Below the pieces are notes generated by a model. The model worked only from the letters and a program-made list of their open reading frames with translations. It ran no database searches and was not told the DNA's origin. Both the position numbers and the translations under genes were made by a program. Shown here piece by piece: positions 12,546 to 26,039 of a DNA stretch of 64,000 nt; the first letter of the stretch is position 1; each line of letters starts with the position of its first letter. This DNA comes from Cladopsammia gracilis (Eukaryota > Cnidaria > Anthozoa > Scleractinia > Dendrophylliidae), in NCBI GenBank assembly GCA_022457155.1, contig JAJGOT010000165.1:693501-757500 (forward strand). The letters are read 5' to 3'.

Positions 12546-13901
12546 AAGAACAGCTGAACATCGTTCCTTAATAATTCATGTTCAACTTATCCACACAAAG
12601 AAATAAACTTGACTTATTAATAAACATAAGGTAAACGGCGTCTAAATATTCGGTGGGAAAGACTTTCTCAACCCCTGAAAAAAATCTATCGTCTATTTTT
12701 TGTGGACTGGCGTTTTTGTCGGCCCACTGAGTTTTGTCTCCCTGTTATCTGATTTATGTTTCAGAAAGGTAAAAGTTGTGAAATAAATAAGCACGAAAAT
12801 AGACTAGAAATCTTCATTTATTAAAACAAATGCAAATTTTAATGTTACATTTATTTTTTGGAGTAAGATTACCACTAGCAAATCAGCGAGCGGGTTTTTA
12901 ATCTGACATCCCTAAACTAGTTGCCTTTCATTAGCAACTGTCCATAAACTCAAGATATTACTTTTAACATGTTTACTGGCTGGAATTGGCCCAACGAACC
13001 GGCCAATGAGTATTTATTATGCGATACTGACTTGCTACTTACCATTTAAAGTCGGCATTGAGAGCGAGATTTCTGATAAGGATGTCAACTGGACTGAAAG
13101 ATCCCTATGCAAGAAATGCTTGGTTGCTTTAAAACTATTGTTGGACGCGCACTGAAGCTTAGCTAGGAACTGAGAAGATGGATCATACTTCATGCTATTA
13201 AACGAACAGCTGTACGTTATCGCAATTAAGTTTGGCTGGTGGGATAATTTCTTCATTTGCTTTTACTTTATGTTAAAAATCATCTTTTCTCATGCAGTTC
13301 TTGGCTTTTATACGGCAAACCTTGTCGCCTTTTAAACCACTCATTTATGGCGGGAGGTTTCCGCGATTTAATACAAGCAATTCTTTTTTCTGCTGGATAT
13401 AATTAAAAAAACAGACTCAACCCTTAATTGAAAACGACACAGTCATACGTCTAATAGAAATTATTTCTTTACTCGACAGCAGGAGTGCATACAAGATTTA
13501 AAATTTCGTTGATACTTTAGAGTCCTTTTACAGACAATTCGTTTGCTCACCGAGGTGTTGGATTGTACACGAATTGCCACACTGCAAAATTCCTATTTGA
13601 CCTTACACACACTAATCTCCAATTTGCTAAGCCTTTTAATAAAGCGGCGCATAGTACTGCTAATGACAGCTGGTAATTTCGTAAACGCTTTCAATAGGAT
13701 AAATACTACCTGACGTCACGGCAACATAAATTAAAGTATGTAAATGAGTCGTCTCTCGTTCTCGGAGCAGAGCAGGTGAAACAGCTCGAAACGACAATAT
13801 TCACGAAACTCGTATAACACAACATTTCTGCAACCAATATTCGGTCGGTAACCTAACATACAGTTTTGCAGATTTCCAGTCGAAGCGACTAGCCGTTAGT
13901 G
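12546..13901. other. gene-free interval and upstream region of Dispatched-like gene A
   Basis: No gene was recognised. The stretch 13605-13735 is repeated at 57655-57784 (shared 'aataaagcggcgcatagtac' and 'tctgacgtcacggcaac'-type blocks). From about 13748 the sequence becomes homologous to that upstream of gene B (33733 on), so this is the 5' edge of the tandem duplication. The minus-strand frame at 13801-14133 is conserved only in part in copy B and is treated as incidental. Confidence 0.5.
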
Positions 13902-16900
13902 ATGATCGGTAGCAAGATAGTGCCTTATTGTGAGCTTGTGTTGGGACGTCCAAAGCTTTGCTTTGGTAAGTTTCAAAGCTAAGTAATAATGGTTTTGACG
14001 TCTCGCCAGAAAAGAACTTAGACATTAAGCATTTAAACTGAGGCAAATCGAATGCTGCGATGCAATTGAATATAAAGCATATAATCATCGCAAGAAGTAC
14101 CAAATGCACGTTGTTTCCAAACATTAAATTCATCGATCCACCACTAAGTAATGTACGAATTTGATGCCGCGTCGTTTATCGATGGATATGTAAAAAAAGT
14201 AAATCTCGAAAAAAAAACCGCCTGTGAAATACACAAGGAATGAAAACTAAACCTTCACTGATATATAATTATTAAGCTTCCTTAAAAAATGTCCGCGCCT
14301 TTGGCCATACACTGATACAACGTACAAAATTATTTTATGTCGCTTTCATAAAACTAGAAAATTTAGTGCAAAGTAAATGTTTGACCTAGATTTACTAATA
14401 TTGTTTTTGTCAGTTTAATAATATTGTTTTTCTCAGTTTTATACTATCGGACTTTTTCATTCCATAGGCTTGACTCTCGCTGTCCATCTCCTGGTTATTC
14501 TACTTACTGCAGTTCTTCATATGTCTGGTTACGATATTGTCCCAGCGGAGTTTTCCCAAGTTCCTCTGAATCTGGAAAAGGACAATTCCAAACTGAGAGG
14601 AGACGCTTGGAAATTTGTTAACCAAGATCCACGGATTAATTTGAACGTAGCGTCTCTTGGCGTTCAAGGGGAAAGAGTTCTGAGGTATGACACGTTACAA
14701 CTGATTTACGAGTTAAAAGGCGGCAATGTGTTTAACAAAGACAATCTCCAGCTGATTCAAAAAACCGAGCAAGAACTTTTTTCGAACACAGCTTATCAAC
14801 AAAAGTTATGTATGTTGGTGCAAAACAGCCAGTGTAAGTTACCTACTTCAGTTATCAGGTTTTTTGATGGCACATATCAAAAACTTCATCCGCTACTTAA
14901 CGACCCGAATTTTGAAAATATTCCCCGAGTTTTAAGCACTGCGAAAGCTATTAATCTCACTCGAGCAATCTTAGATTATCACCTCAGTAAAGACGCAGTT
15001 ATCACTGCAACGACCGCGACTTCACCGTACACTCGGTCGTTCCTGACGCTTGGATTTCCATTCAAAGGTTTTCAAAGCACATCAGACCGACCGGGCGAGC
15101 AATTCGAGTTGGCGCAAGAACAGTCTGGTAAAGCATTTGCAGAGGTGCTAGACAAGCTTTACGAATCAGGAATTGGTGACATGAACTTCTACTATAATCT
15201 AAGGTCGCTGTTTTTTGATGCCACCTCTAAACAAGTCATTTTGGACCTCTTGCTCGTGTTCGGCAGCTTTGCATTCATCTTCTGTTTCATGCTGTTTCAA
15301 ACTCAGTCTCTCTGGATCACCGGTTGGGGTGTGTTCAGCATCTTTGCATGCTTTTTCGGCGCCAACATTATCTACAGGGTTTTATTTGATTTCCGTTATA
15401 TCGGTATTTTTCATGTGTTGTCGGTTTTCATTATCCTTGGTATCGGCGCCGATGATATATTTGTCTTTTGTGACACTTGGCGGGCATCACAAGAAAAGGA
15501 TTTCCCAAACCTCGTTAACAGATTCTCGGCGGTGTATTCGCACGCGGCCGGTGCTATGTTCATAACGTCGTTTACAACCATGGTAGCTTTCATTTCTAAT
15601 GTGGCTTCTCCGCTGCTTGGCGTGTCATCGTTCGGAACGTTTTCTGCGCTGCTTGTGTTTGTCAACTACTGCTCCGTGATCGTCTTTTTTCCAACTGTTC
15701 TCATAACCCATGAGTTGTATTGGAAGGATTGGAAATGGCCCTGCTTCAAAGTGTTCAGCCTTTGTGCCAGAAATCCTCACGATAACCAGGTTACTCCGAG
15801 GCCTACAAAGGAACATGAAGAAAAAGATTGTTCACATGAAACCCCCCTTCAGGATGCCAACAACACCCATCAGCTGGTAGCAAGATTCTTTGGAGGGTTT
15901 TTCTTCGATAAAATAGTTGGCCATAGAGTTATTCGCTGGGTAATTCTCATTGTTTTCGCAGCATTCATCTGCCTGTCGGTGACGTATGCAACAAAAATAA
16001 CCGCTGACCAGGAGGAGGTAATATATATAATAATGTTATATGTCCTTTATTTTTGTGTAACAGTCGGCAAGGAAGCACCCTTTTTGGCGGGAATTCCCTC
16101 TTTAAGAATTGACTTAATCCAAGTTGCTTGGTTACATTACACGTGACTAATATCTTAAGCTTAGAATGACAACCTGTAGGTGATTTTTGATGGCGCAATT
16201 TTAGACATTTTAGCACCGAAGTGCCATTTGATTTCAAATCGCCAGCTGATGTAAACTAGTAAGAGTTTAGTTTCCGGCGGAAGATCAGATTGTGAGTTCC
16301 GCCTGATTAGAATTCAGAAGCGTTTCTCGAACAGAAACCATTAAGAAGCATCTAAGGGTGCTTACCATTTGGCAGAACTGGCCGGCCAGACCGGTTCTTT
16401 TGTAACTAGAATACATTTTTATGAAGACTTGTTCCTACAAGTCCATCAAAAGGGTGCATACTATTTCCAAATTTACCAGTCTGGCCGACCAGTTCTGGCA
16501 AACAACGGAATGATATTTACCAATTGAGCGGTCCGGCCGGCCAGTTCTGACAAATGGTAAGCGCCCTAAATCTGAAGGATTTTCTTTTTTCTTGCAGTTT
16601 GATATCTGGGGAAAGGGAACCAACTGGCACAGTGTTCGGCGTCTGAGCAGTAACGAGTTTAAACCGAGCTCAGAAGACAATGTCATCAACTTGTACATAG
16701 TATGGGGGCTCAGGAATCAGGACCGCAGTGAATGTCATTTCACGGACTTCAAGTGTAAAGGGAAAACAGTGCTGGACAGAAGCTTTGATATGAATGCCCC
16801 GCCATGTCAGATAGCCATGCTGGTAAGAGCTCGCTTTGGGACATCTTTATTATTTGCTGAACTCACTTACTCGATCTCAGTTATCAAGGATTTCTAACCA

Positions 16901-19900
16901 TGCAAATAATATAACAAAGAATAGTTTGTTTACTTCAAACAAGATCGAGAGAACATACATGTCAGTCATTATTTCGTAATATCAATTTAGTACAATATAA
17001 CAATTATCAAGTTCGTTTTTATGTTGTTTTAGTAGGTTAGCTAATAAGAGCGAGTACAATAAAGCATTCTCGCCATGCCATTTCAGGTGATAACTTGTTT
17101 ATAACAGAGAGAGCAAAAGGTTCTGAAAATAAAAACTTCTGTCTTCAGGAAACAGTCAGCCTATAGAGTGATCACACTGAAACAATTGCAATGTTCATTT
17201 TACAATCCTAACTGACAAAGTTATTGACTTCACTGTGCATGTAAAATAAGAGCAAACAAACCACTGACAAATACAATGGTATTCAGACACAAGTACATTT
17301 TATTAACCTGTGTTGTGAAGCTTTCTTCCGGCTTTGTATCCTACCCTGCTAAAAACACGCAAACAAAGAGCTCAAATAAACTGCAGAATGAGTTATTTGA
17401 ATAAACGTATTGCATATCCGTCTGTTACTGAAGCATTGAAGCAATTTCCATGATTCTTGGCCGCCATGATTATTTAACTTTGAGCCATCCTGGATATTAG
17501 TTTTAACTTTCAGTAAGAAAAATGCTTGTTTTTTCGTTTAAGACACTGAGATTTTGTTCTCAAAGTTTTATTTAAAGCTATCACGTGCACATAATTTTCG
17601 TTCTATTTCTTTCATCAAAAACCTCGAGTGAAAATTCAAAGTGATAGGCTAAAAACTTAGAACTGTAGTGATTGAAGATGTGCAGCCAATCGATTACGGA
17701 AAATCAGCCAGTAAGGATCATCGCTTATTCATCACTCAGACTCCACTTGAGCAGACCTTGTATCTAGAGTCAAAGAAACAGCGGAACTAAACCGATATTA
17801 CACTACACATTTAGCGTGTCAGTGGTTATTAGTTAGTAATTTAACGGATTTGTACTTAATGAACAACTCTGAGGAATCAAAGACAACTTCTTACAAGGCG
17901 GCTTATAAACTGAAGGTAATCCTCGCCTGGGTGGTAAACTTGATCTTGAAGATAAACAAACAGGTTTTAAGCTGGCTTGTACTTAGGATAATCTTGTGAT
18001 AATTGCAGATGTTCTTGTTACAGACTTGGCTCCAACATAATTTCGCAATCGCTTGTCTTTTTACTAAAACGGCTTTCATGTTTCACCTTCTTTATTTCTT
18101 TAGTCTGACCTGTCGCACGGAACACATTGTGAACACGGATTACAATGCAGCATTGCTCTTGTTATTGCGTGCGGCACTCTAGAAAAGTGTTCACATCAGG
18201 CAGTGCATTGCGCGAATCCTGATCGAAACACGTTTTTTCTGAGCATGGTTGAAACTCTCAGTCGCGAGGTAATTTCGATCTAAGCCAGACGAAACACATT
18301 TGCACACATGTCGTTTCCTTGCTAAACACTGCACTTGACAAGTGAGATTAAACCACAAATCTCGCAACAGCAAGTTCGAGGTTTTTAAAATTCTGCAAAT
18401 AGAAATAAATTATAGAACCAGGCTTTAACCGCAAACCGACCCGCCCAGTGTTAGAGAAATCTATTTGGGTGTCATTGATTCTAAGTTCCAAGTTCTAACC
18501 AGACATAAAACGTTTTGCGAACATGTTTACGGCAAATGTGTTTTCCCGTGTGTTTCGTTGAAACATGTTAACTGAAAAGGTTTCGCTGCTGATGTCAACA
18601 CGGTATAAATTGTTTGACGTATTTTTAAAATAGAGTTAAAAAAATCTAAACTAGACGAATGTACTTGTTTTACTTTGGTACAGACTTAACTGAATTTCAC
18701 TGCAGTTTCTCTGAATTGTCTTTAAAATAAACCGTGCTTGGTGCCAAATCTACTGGCTAGACAACAGCTTTGACACGTTTCCTTTTGACCTTCTCAATGG
18801 TGTATCACGGATAGCTTCTAGCTAGATGAAATGTTTCTGTTGACTTAAAGCAGTTCTTTAACATATTCTTAATTATTTTATTTTAGGATTTTTGCAAAGA
18901 ACTTAGGAGTATGAGTAGTGATAAACTGGAGGAGTTAAAGATTAGGCGAAACGCGGTAACTGGTGAACCGGACATACGATGTTTTGTAGAAGACATGAAC
19001 GTATTTTTTAAGGTGAGTACTACTGCGCAGGAACAGTAGGTTAGTGTTATCTCATTGGTAATTCGGAGGTCGCACAAAGCTCTTGATTGGTAAATACTGC
19101 TGTAAAGAAACTTTATAAAATACAACTGAGTAGTCTTGTAGACAGAGTTTAATCCAAAGCGAATACAGGTGAGTAATACGCATTTTCTTTCATTGATAAC
19201 TTGTTGCGGCAGTTTCCTGGTGTTGCAAGTGTGGCGATCACCAAATGACGTAAAACAAAAGATTCAATAGACAGCCAATACCCACACTACAACACGATAG
19301 CTGACCAACAATAAGCTAACAATAGTTTCCACGACATCTTGAAATACCCCTTGTACCATTAATGCGATTTGGTTAGGTATGTTTACAGTGTGACGCGCCT
19401 TAACTGTGAGCACTCACTGCAACAAACTTTATTACAAGTTAGCCAATCAGAGAGCGCGAATTCAATTGACGTGCACGCCTGCTCGCAAAGTTGAGAACGA
19501 TGGAATGTATTCTTGTTGCTTTGTGTTTATCACAGGAGTGTAATTAGTTACAAAATATCAGAAATATCACACGTACCGCAGTTACGAAAATGATTATAGG
19601 AATTAGCTGGTGATATCGCGCAAACTTATAAAAAAGTTTGTTGGTTGCTCAGGTTAAGGCGCTTCGCACTGTAATTCAATGTAACTCTAACTAGAAGTTT
19701 GACACAGTTTTCTTAATTGTACTTCATTCCATTTTATGCCGATATTTCTTTCCCATTTAGGACGAAGCCAAAAAGGCCAAATACCCAAACGACACAGATT
19801 TTAGCATCCCTGTTAACAGCCACAAAATAAGAAGATTGATGCTATACAACCCTGCCATTTACAACACTTCACGGATAACTGCAGCTTATTATCGCTACTT

Positions 19901-22900
19901 TGAGGTAGCACTCGGCTATTGGTTGACACACGGGAACACGTCATACAGCAGTGATGACTTCATGACTTATAGCTCGCTTCTTGGCGGACAAGTTGACCCT
20001 ACATTTGAGCTTAATAGACCCAACTTTCAAGGTATAGAGTTTTCATTCTTTTAGCAACTGTTTTTTTTTTTACTTTTAAATTAGAATTGGAGAAAAAAAT
20101 ATCACAAGTAGTAATGCTGTTTATTTCAGGTCTGAAATAGAGATTTCTGATGGATATTCTTACTAAAACATATCGTCATTGCTTAGTGGTAAACCATTCC
20201 TAGTATTCTGGTAAACAAGATCACCTGACAACAGCGTTTAATTCGGATGTACTAGCGCATGCGCGATACGAACAAATCACCGTCTAGTAATCCATTCTCG
20301 TCCCCAGAGCTCCACGGTTTTTTTTAAATGGCGTTTCGTGTAGCTCTGGTAACGGACAAAAATTTGAATTTTTTGATTGGCCGTTTAAAAATGAATGCGC
20401 ATTAACAATGTAAAAAAATTTACGTCTCTACGCAACAGGTTTTACTTCCGGTTGAATCTCAAATGTTGAAGTCCTATGACTACATCAACAAAACCAACGT
20501 TTTAATTTCAACGTATTCAACGAACAATGTCACCCAGTTTTGTTTGGTTTAGCAGGTAAAGATACGGCTGCTAAATTTCAAAGTATAACGGGATCTGATT
20601 GTCGCTAAATATGAGCGATTCGTTTCCGAAAATAATCAGTATGTGTCTTGGAAGACGAAGCTATAAGCGGCCACGCGATCTTGCACGAATATTAAAGAAG
20701 TATATTGCTTGCAACAGGGACGAGTATTAATTAAAGGAGAGGCAGAAATCCCGAAGAAAGCCCAAGGGTGAAAAGAAATATTACCACTAGGTTACCCATT
20801 TTAAATAACAACAACAACAACGCTATCAGCACTCTCGTAAGCAAGTTATATTTTCTTTATTAGGTAGTACTCTTTGCTACAACTTTAAATACAAATCTAC
20901 GGAAACGAAGGTCACTCGAAGCCCAATTAAAATAACATGAAACGAATACAAAACAAAAATTCCTCGATATTTCTTACCACTGTTCGATGAAATAAGCCTA
21001 ATCAATGACCACAGCGTGTCCATCAACAAACTTAGCTGTCCCATCAACTGATTTGGTTGGATACAAAGACAATCTTTCTTCTAAATAACAGCAACCCGTA
21101 AAGCTTTTCTTGTTTCCTTTTTAGCGCGATGTTTTCCTGTACTTGTTAAGTCTTGTACAGTCCTTTCGAACGCCATTCCGACACACACAACATTCTCGTC
21201 TCCAGAGCTAAATAGAACGAAACGAGGGCTCTGGGGACGAGAATGCACACACGAAAGGTTTTTAATTTCCGGTTTCTGGCATTGAGCAAGCGCAATAGTA
21301 CATTAATGCATTAGGCATGTGCTAACGGATGTCGTGGATTTTACGACATCCGGAAGGCACTGTTACCAGAGCCCTTCGTTTTTTCCGCTGACCAAACGAA
21401 ACGAAGGCTCTGGGGACGAGAATGCTAGTAATCCATATGGGATCATACACCGGCCAAACAAGAACGAAACTCGCCAAGGCTTCAAACTCATGCTCTCCGG
21501 CGTTTGGTCTGAAACTCTTAGCGTTCACGATAACTCTCTTATGTTTTCGAATAGTTTAAATGCGCTCACATTTTCAATGGAGTCCATGGATATTTAAACT
21601 CTCGCTCTCATCTGGCATCCTGACTGACGTTCATGCGCTATCAAAGAGTTTGAACTCTCGTCAACTCTCGTCGATTCTTCCTTCCCGTTTGGCTCGGCTT
21701 TACATTATGCTTTGTCTGACTTAATCTAATCGGATCAGGGTAATTATTAAGCTTCAAAAGAATTTTGTTGCAATGGCCGGCTTGTAATTTCTCTCGGTCT
21801 GTCCGACTCCCTCCGTCTACTGGAGTACTGCTGCTATTCCTATAAACCAAAACTCTTAGTCTGCCTTGTCTAATCAGTTTTAATACCACTTCTTTGATTT
21901 TTACATGCTACAGTAAATAGAATTGTTGCCTACTGATGTCATATTACATTGGTTTACTCATTTGTAATCTGCATCATTCTCACTGATTCTGTGTCATGTG
22001 TAGGCGGCAAGTATGGCAACATTCTCATGTTTGCTGCTGTCAAGATTCATACCACAATGACCTTGGGAAGCTTAGGATTCAGGAAAGGCCTTTTAATTCA
22101 TGATGCATGGGAGGAATTTGTAAATGAAAAGGTACTGCCATTTATAAACGAAATAATGCACTCCGACTTGTGATGAAAGAGGGTTTGGAATGTGGAGAAG
22201 GGGATAAAAATGTCACTAGTCAGTTTAGCGTTTTGTAATTTGCTCATTGAGACCTTCATCGAAAAGGGAGCGGCAAAATGTTGAGTGGTCCATCAGTGAT
22301 GAACATTGTTGCACCTTTCAGATCTGTGGAAAATTAAAACTGATACATGCGTTGAATATTGGAGAGTGGGAACTTACGATGTAGATCCCAGTTATCCCAG
22401 AGAATTCCTTTCGATCTATTCTCAAATCATTGTTAATATTATTGCTTTGGCGTGGGTGTGACGTGGAGTACTATAACCTTGAATCAATGAGTAAAACATA
22501 ATTACATTTCGAACTGAACAGATGGATACTGTTTTAGTTTACAAACAAGGTTTCTCGCAGAACTTTAGACAAGCAAACTGTTGATCAATATAACTGTGAA
22601 TGAAACTAAGTTCTTACACCAGTGGCATAAAGGGGCTCTAACAATACTCGATTTCATTTTAGATGAGAAATATGCCAGCATCGTGCAACGATGCTTTCCA
22701 GACCACCCCTGAGAAATTAATGGCGTGGCACTGGATCAAAGTACAGAAGGTTTGTAGAATAAAGTATATAACAGTATTGAAATAGTCTGTCAAGGGATAC
22801 ACGTTAAAAAGACAAACAACAGGAAACTACTTTGGCCAATTTTAATACATTATTCCTGATCTTTCACCGGACACTAAAGCTTGATTGTTTTCATGATCAA

Positions 22901-23589
22901 GCTACTTCCTGTTTTCATTAACGCCGCTTTTCCTGTCTTTACAGGTTCTGGTTCAAAGCGCCGTGAATGGGATAGTTATGGGTCTATGTTTTACCCTACC
23001 CCTGCTCATAATAATGACAACAAACTGGATTGTAGCGTTGATGTGCTGCCTGACAATATCTCTTATCACAGTGGGTGTGGTCGGTATCATCCCATTGGCT
23101 GGGTGGAAGCTTGGCATACTCGAGTCACTCAACCTCACGCTGGTTGTTGGTTTAGCTGTTGATTACGTCGTGCACCTCGCAGATGGCTATGTTCGCTCCC
23201 AGAAATGCTCGCGCGCCGACAAGGTCCGCGAAACCCTGGGTCACGTGGGCATCTCTGTGTTATCAGGCGCATGCACCACAATAGGAGCTTCAATTTTCAT
23301 GCTATTTGCTCGAATCCTGTTCTTTTTTCAGTTTGGAATCTTTATCTTCTGCACCATTGGGCTTTCAATATTTTATGCGCTGTTTTTCTTTACCACCATG
23401 TTGGCTGTGGTGGGACCTGAGGGGAACACAGGTTCAATACTACCGCTGGTGCACTATGTGAAGAACAAACTCCGCAGCAAGAAACCCACTGACGTCACGT
23501 GTCAGAAATGCGATGGACGAGGATTCCACGCCCCCTACCCTCCAACAGCTTCTCCGGTTATTCCTGTTACTCCTGTTATTCCTGACTAG
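13902..23589 (+). CDS. Dispatched-like membrane protein, copy A (nine exons, 1086 aa)
   Basis: Exons: 13902-13965, 14468-16017, 16598-16822, 18104-18268, 18887-19012, 19761-20031, 22004-22131, 22663-22749, 22945-23589. All introns are GT-AG, phases fit, and the sum is 3261 nt. Helix 1 is at about 23-42, followed by a large extracellular domain. A sterol-sensing-type five-helix block (about 278-435) carries GIGADD at 346-351. Helix 7 (about 509-529) precedes a second extracellular region, and the last exon gives helices 8-12 with GLAVDY at 941-946. Dispatched proteins are RND-fold, cation-driven exporters that release cholesterol-modified Hedgehog at the plasma membrane; acidic residues in helices 4 and 10 are required, and both positions are filled here. 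LGFPFKGF, the IVWG box and GWKLGILES fit Dispatched better than Patched. The tail has a CQKCDGRGF knuckle and a Pro/Val-rich end. The ligand is unknown. Copy B lies 20 kb downstream. Confidence 0.87.
16356..16566. repeat. 211-bp Harbinger-like MITE in intron 2 of copy A
   Basis: Ends 'gggtgcttaccatttg' and the matching complement ending 'ggtaagcgccc' are flanked by TAA (16353-16355 and 16567-16569). Copy B has the uninterrupted site ('cttctaaatctg' near 37645-37656), so this inserted after the duplication. A 3-bp TAA target is typical of PIF/Harbinger. Confidence 0.8.
18104..18268 (+). CDS. exon 4 of Dispatched-like copy A (55 codons)
   Basis: This exon (phase 0 at both ends; acceptor 'tttctttag', donor 'gag|gtaatt') encodes part of the second extracellular region, residues 614-668. 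Compared with copy B's exon 4 (43404-43568), copy A has one extra G after 'cgcac' and one fewer A near 'ttacaa', about 30 nt apart. The reading frame is restored, but residues 619-627 (GTHCEHGLQ in [10 protein letters not shown] in B) are unrelated. The rest of the exon differs at only two residues. Confidence 0.85.
20293..21424. mobile_element. Mutator-like non-autonomous element in intron 6 of copy A
   Basis: Terminal inverted repeats 'cattctcgtccccagagc' and '...tctggggacgagaatg' are flanked by a perfect 9-bp duplication CTAGTAATC (20284-20292 and 21425-21433). Copy B retains the unoccupied site at about 47023-47040. A 9-bp target duplication points to the Mutator superfamily. Extra internal copies of the terminus occur near 21190-21243 and 21366-21424, suggesting nested or stacked insertions. 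No transposase is encoded. Confidence 0.85.
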
Positions 23590-24194
23590 AAGTACGTGTC
23601 TCGGAGAGCCTCACGAAGTTTGGGGGAGGGTGTACCGTCGGTCGAAACTTTTCGCCGTTCCACTTTGTTTTCTTTGAAACCAAAAACGTTGGTAGAAGGT
23701 CCTCTCGAGGGTATGCGTACCTTTTACCGTCCGCCATCTTTGTTTACAATGCTCCTATAGGCTTACATGAAGTAGTAACCTGCGCCATTGTCAGCGGCGC
23801 AATTCCTCTGTTGCTTGGCAACTGCAGAACACCAATGATCACCCTACAGCGATCCACGCGCGATTCCACGCGAATCCGCGCGACAAATTTGTAAACCTCA
23901 CTTCGCTCGGACCTTCGGCCGGGAATAATCCTATAGTGATGTCGTAATCATCGCAATGAGGCAAAGCTTCCCTGTATATAATTCCTTTTTTGTAAATAAT
24001 TGAATTTATTGTTCGCCATTGTCTATGACTGACTCATTTTTTGTCTTAACTACAAGGTTCATTTTTCCTTTTGAGTTACTGTTGTATAAGTGAAGAAACA
24101 TATCTTAAATATGTTTTTTTTTTTTTGTACAAAAAAGAAATCCATGTATTTTGTAGATCAACAAGTGTCATCATGACAAGAAAAGCCAACGAAC

Positions 24195-24200
24195 AATAAA
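24195..24200 (+). terminator. candidate polyadenylation signal, copy A
   Basis: AATAAA is conserved with 51446-51451 in copy B. It lies about 0.6 kb after the stop codon, so the 3' UTR would be long; a nearer signal was not seen. Confidence 0.35.
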
Positions 24201-24319
24201 GATCTCGATAGATTAACATGTCACTGTTTTGGTTTGAGTAGTTGCAAAGAGTATTAGAGCGAGAAAGACCATCTTTCATGCAACTCTCGTTTCCACAAGC
24301 AGAAGGTATTGTTTTTCTT

Positions 24320-24660
24320 TAAGGTGTGCAACACCAATTTTAGGGACATTTTGTCCCCCGCGACGTGTCCCATGAGGTTCAACAAGTTGAACTCCGTGAG
24401 ACATGTCGCGGGGACAAAATGTCCCCAAGATTGGTGTTTCACAATTATGATAGTATCAGTTTACACGAGGAGACGTGTCGCTGCAACATGTCCCTGAGAC
24501 ATGTCCCCGCGACATTTTCATGTGGTGTGCAAGCGCTATGATTTTTTCCCTGAAACATGTCCCCGCTACACTCCCTGCTACATGTCCTTCAGTGTGTACT
24601 ACACAAATTTTTGTCGCCGCTACATGTCCCTACTACATGACCCCTCGTGTTTGACCACCT
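24320..24660. repeat. inverted repeat plus array of ACATGTCCC-type motifs (A flank)
   Basis: An inner hairpin pairs 'caccaattttagggacattttgtccc' (about 24331-24356) with 'gggacaaaatgtccccaagattggtg' (about 24412-24437). It is followed by many copies of 'acatgtccc' and 'gacatgtc'. The duplicate is at 51570-51920. It is non-coding and resembles an element with subterminal repeats. Confidence 0.65.
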
Positions 24661-24982
24661 TTAATCACCAACGCATGCACATGATGTCATAAAAATTTAA
24701 AAATAGAATCCAGCTGTTTCTAACATGATATGTGGATACCAGCGTTATAATCTTTCACAAAACGTTTCAGGTTTTAGCGATGTTTTTCTTCCGATTTATA
24801 AAGGTTTTAATTGTGTCACGCAATTCGTCACGCTATTTCAGATAAGCCGTGAAAATAAACAAAATTGAACCAGTTGAAAGTTATATTTGAATTATAGATG
24901 CTTATAAACCGATGCTTGTAAGCCGATTTAATGGCACTTATAGCGATACAATATTTTGTGATGAGATTTTTGGTGTAATTAA

Positions 24983-25801
24983 GGCCTGGGGCAAACGTCG
25001 AATCTTAGTCGAACTTAATTCGTCGAACCTATGAATTTTGAAATAGTGCGACGTCTGCCGCAATTAAGTTCGACTCAAATTGATTGGTTCGACTCCAGCA
25101 TAATTTCGACTTGCCAAGTCGGATAATGCGACAGTGGTTCGGCCTATCAGCAAAAATAAATTTATTTCATAAATTATGCAAATTACAATGCATATCATAA
25201 ATCATGCAAATTACAAAATAATTGATTCAAATGTTATTTACTGCGCCAACGTCACAAAAATACCGACTCCCCCATCTTCCAAACGCCATTCCCCCCGCCC
25301 CCCTCCCCCTTACGAACATGCGCTGTACAAAGAAAATTTCACGACCGTGAATGGCAAGCTATCGAAAGTCATTGCTGACATCGCACAGCGTGATGGAAAT
25401 GTGTTTTGATATAAATGCTTGAGATGCGAATTCCCTATTTGCAATAAATGTTGAGTGTTTGAAGAAAACGAGGACGTTGAGAATGGACAGCCGGTAAAAG
25501 CGTTGCTCAGAGCTGTATGTAATGCGAGTCTTCTCTTTCTATTTTTCGCAATTAAATACCAAAGAAAGGCCCGACGAGCACTGCATTTCGGCATTTCGCT
25601 AGCAAGTCCAAGCAGTAACTAGTCGCGTCGAGTGAATAGCACGGGAACACGTGCTTATTCCCGTGTTTTAATGAAGTGCAACTTGTGAAATAGGATCGAC
25701 GCAGGTTCGACGTTTGCTACCACGCTGGAATTAGTCGACTCTCTGTCCAACCTATTTTTAATAAATTCGACGCGACTTAGATTCGACGTTTGCCCCAGGC
25801 C
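24983..25801. mobile_element. 819-bp PIF/Harbinger-like deletion derivative in the A flank
   Basis: Termini 'ggcctggggcaaacgtcgaa' and the complement ending 'gtttgccccaggcc' are flanked by TAA on both sides (24980-24982 and 25802-25804). Copy B has the empty site ('gtaattaagactttg' near 52212). The TAA target fits Harbinger. Short frames inside (for example 25310-25594 minus, beginning MPKCSARRAF) might be the N-terminal remnant of an element protein, but this is unproven. Confidence 0.82.
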
Positions 25802-26039
25802 TAAGACTTTGAAGTTTTGGCCTCCATGTTGGTGTTCCCAAGTGGGGCACCAAGATGGCCGCTCCATACATTTCTTACTAAAATGCCTAATGCTCGCTCG
25901 CCTTTGACGCTTGAACGAAATGCTCTTGCGCTTCAAAATGTGGCCCAGATGTGTAGTTTTAAACTCTCTACAATTCCATAAACATTTACATTTTGGAATC
26001 TAAGACTGTTGTTTTATGCTTCTGAATTTTGATATGACG

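Larger units (their letters stand above)
23590..24982 (+). other. 3' UTR and duplicated 3' flank of copy A
   Basis: The sequence after the stop aligns with 50548 on in copy B. AATAAA at 24195-24200 ('aacaataaagatc', also in B) is a candidate polyadenylation signal. No further gene is seen. Confidence 0.55.

Noticed and set aside
13801..14133. Minus-strand 110-aa frame with a hydrophobic N-terminus
   Set aside because: It overlaps exon 1 of gene A in antisense and the corresponding region of copy B (33740-33937) keeps only part of it, with a different start and end; chance frame.
15215..15565. 116-aa plus-strand frame inside the Dispatched-like exon 2 (also 35175-35525)
   Set aside because: Shadow frame of the real coding exon, preserved only because the exon is conserved.
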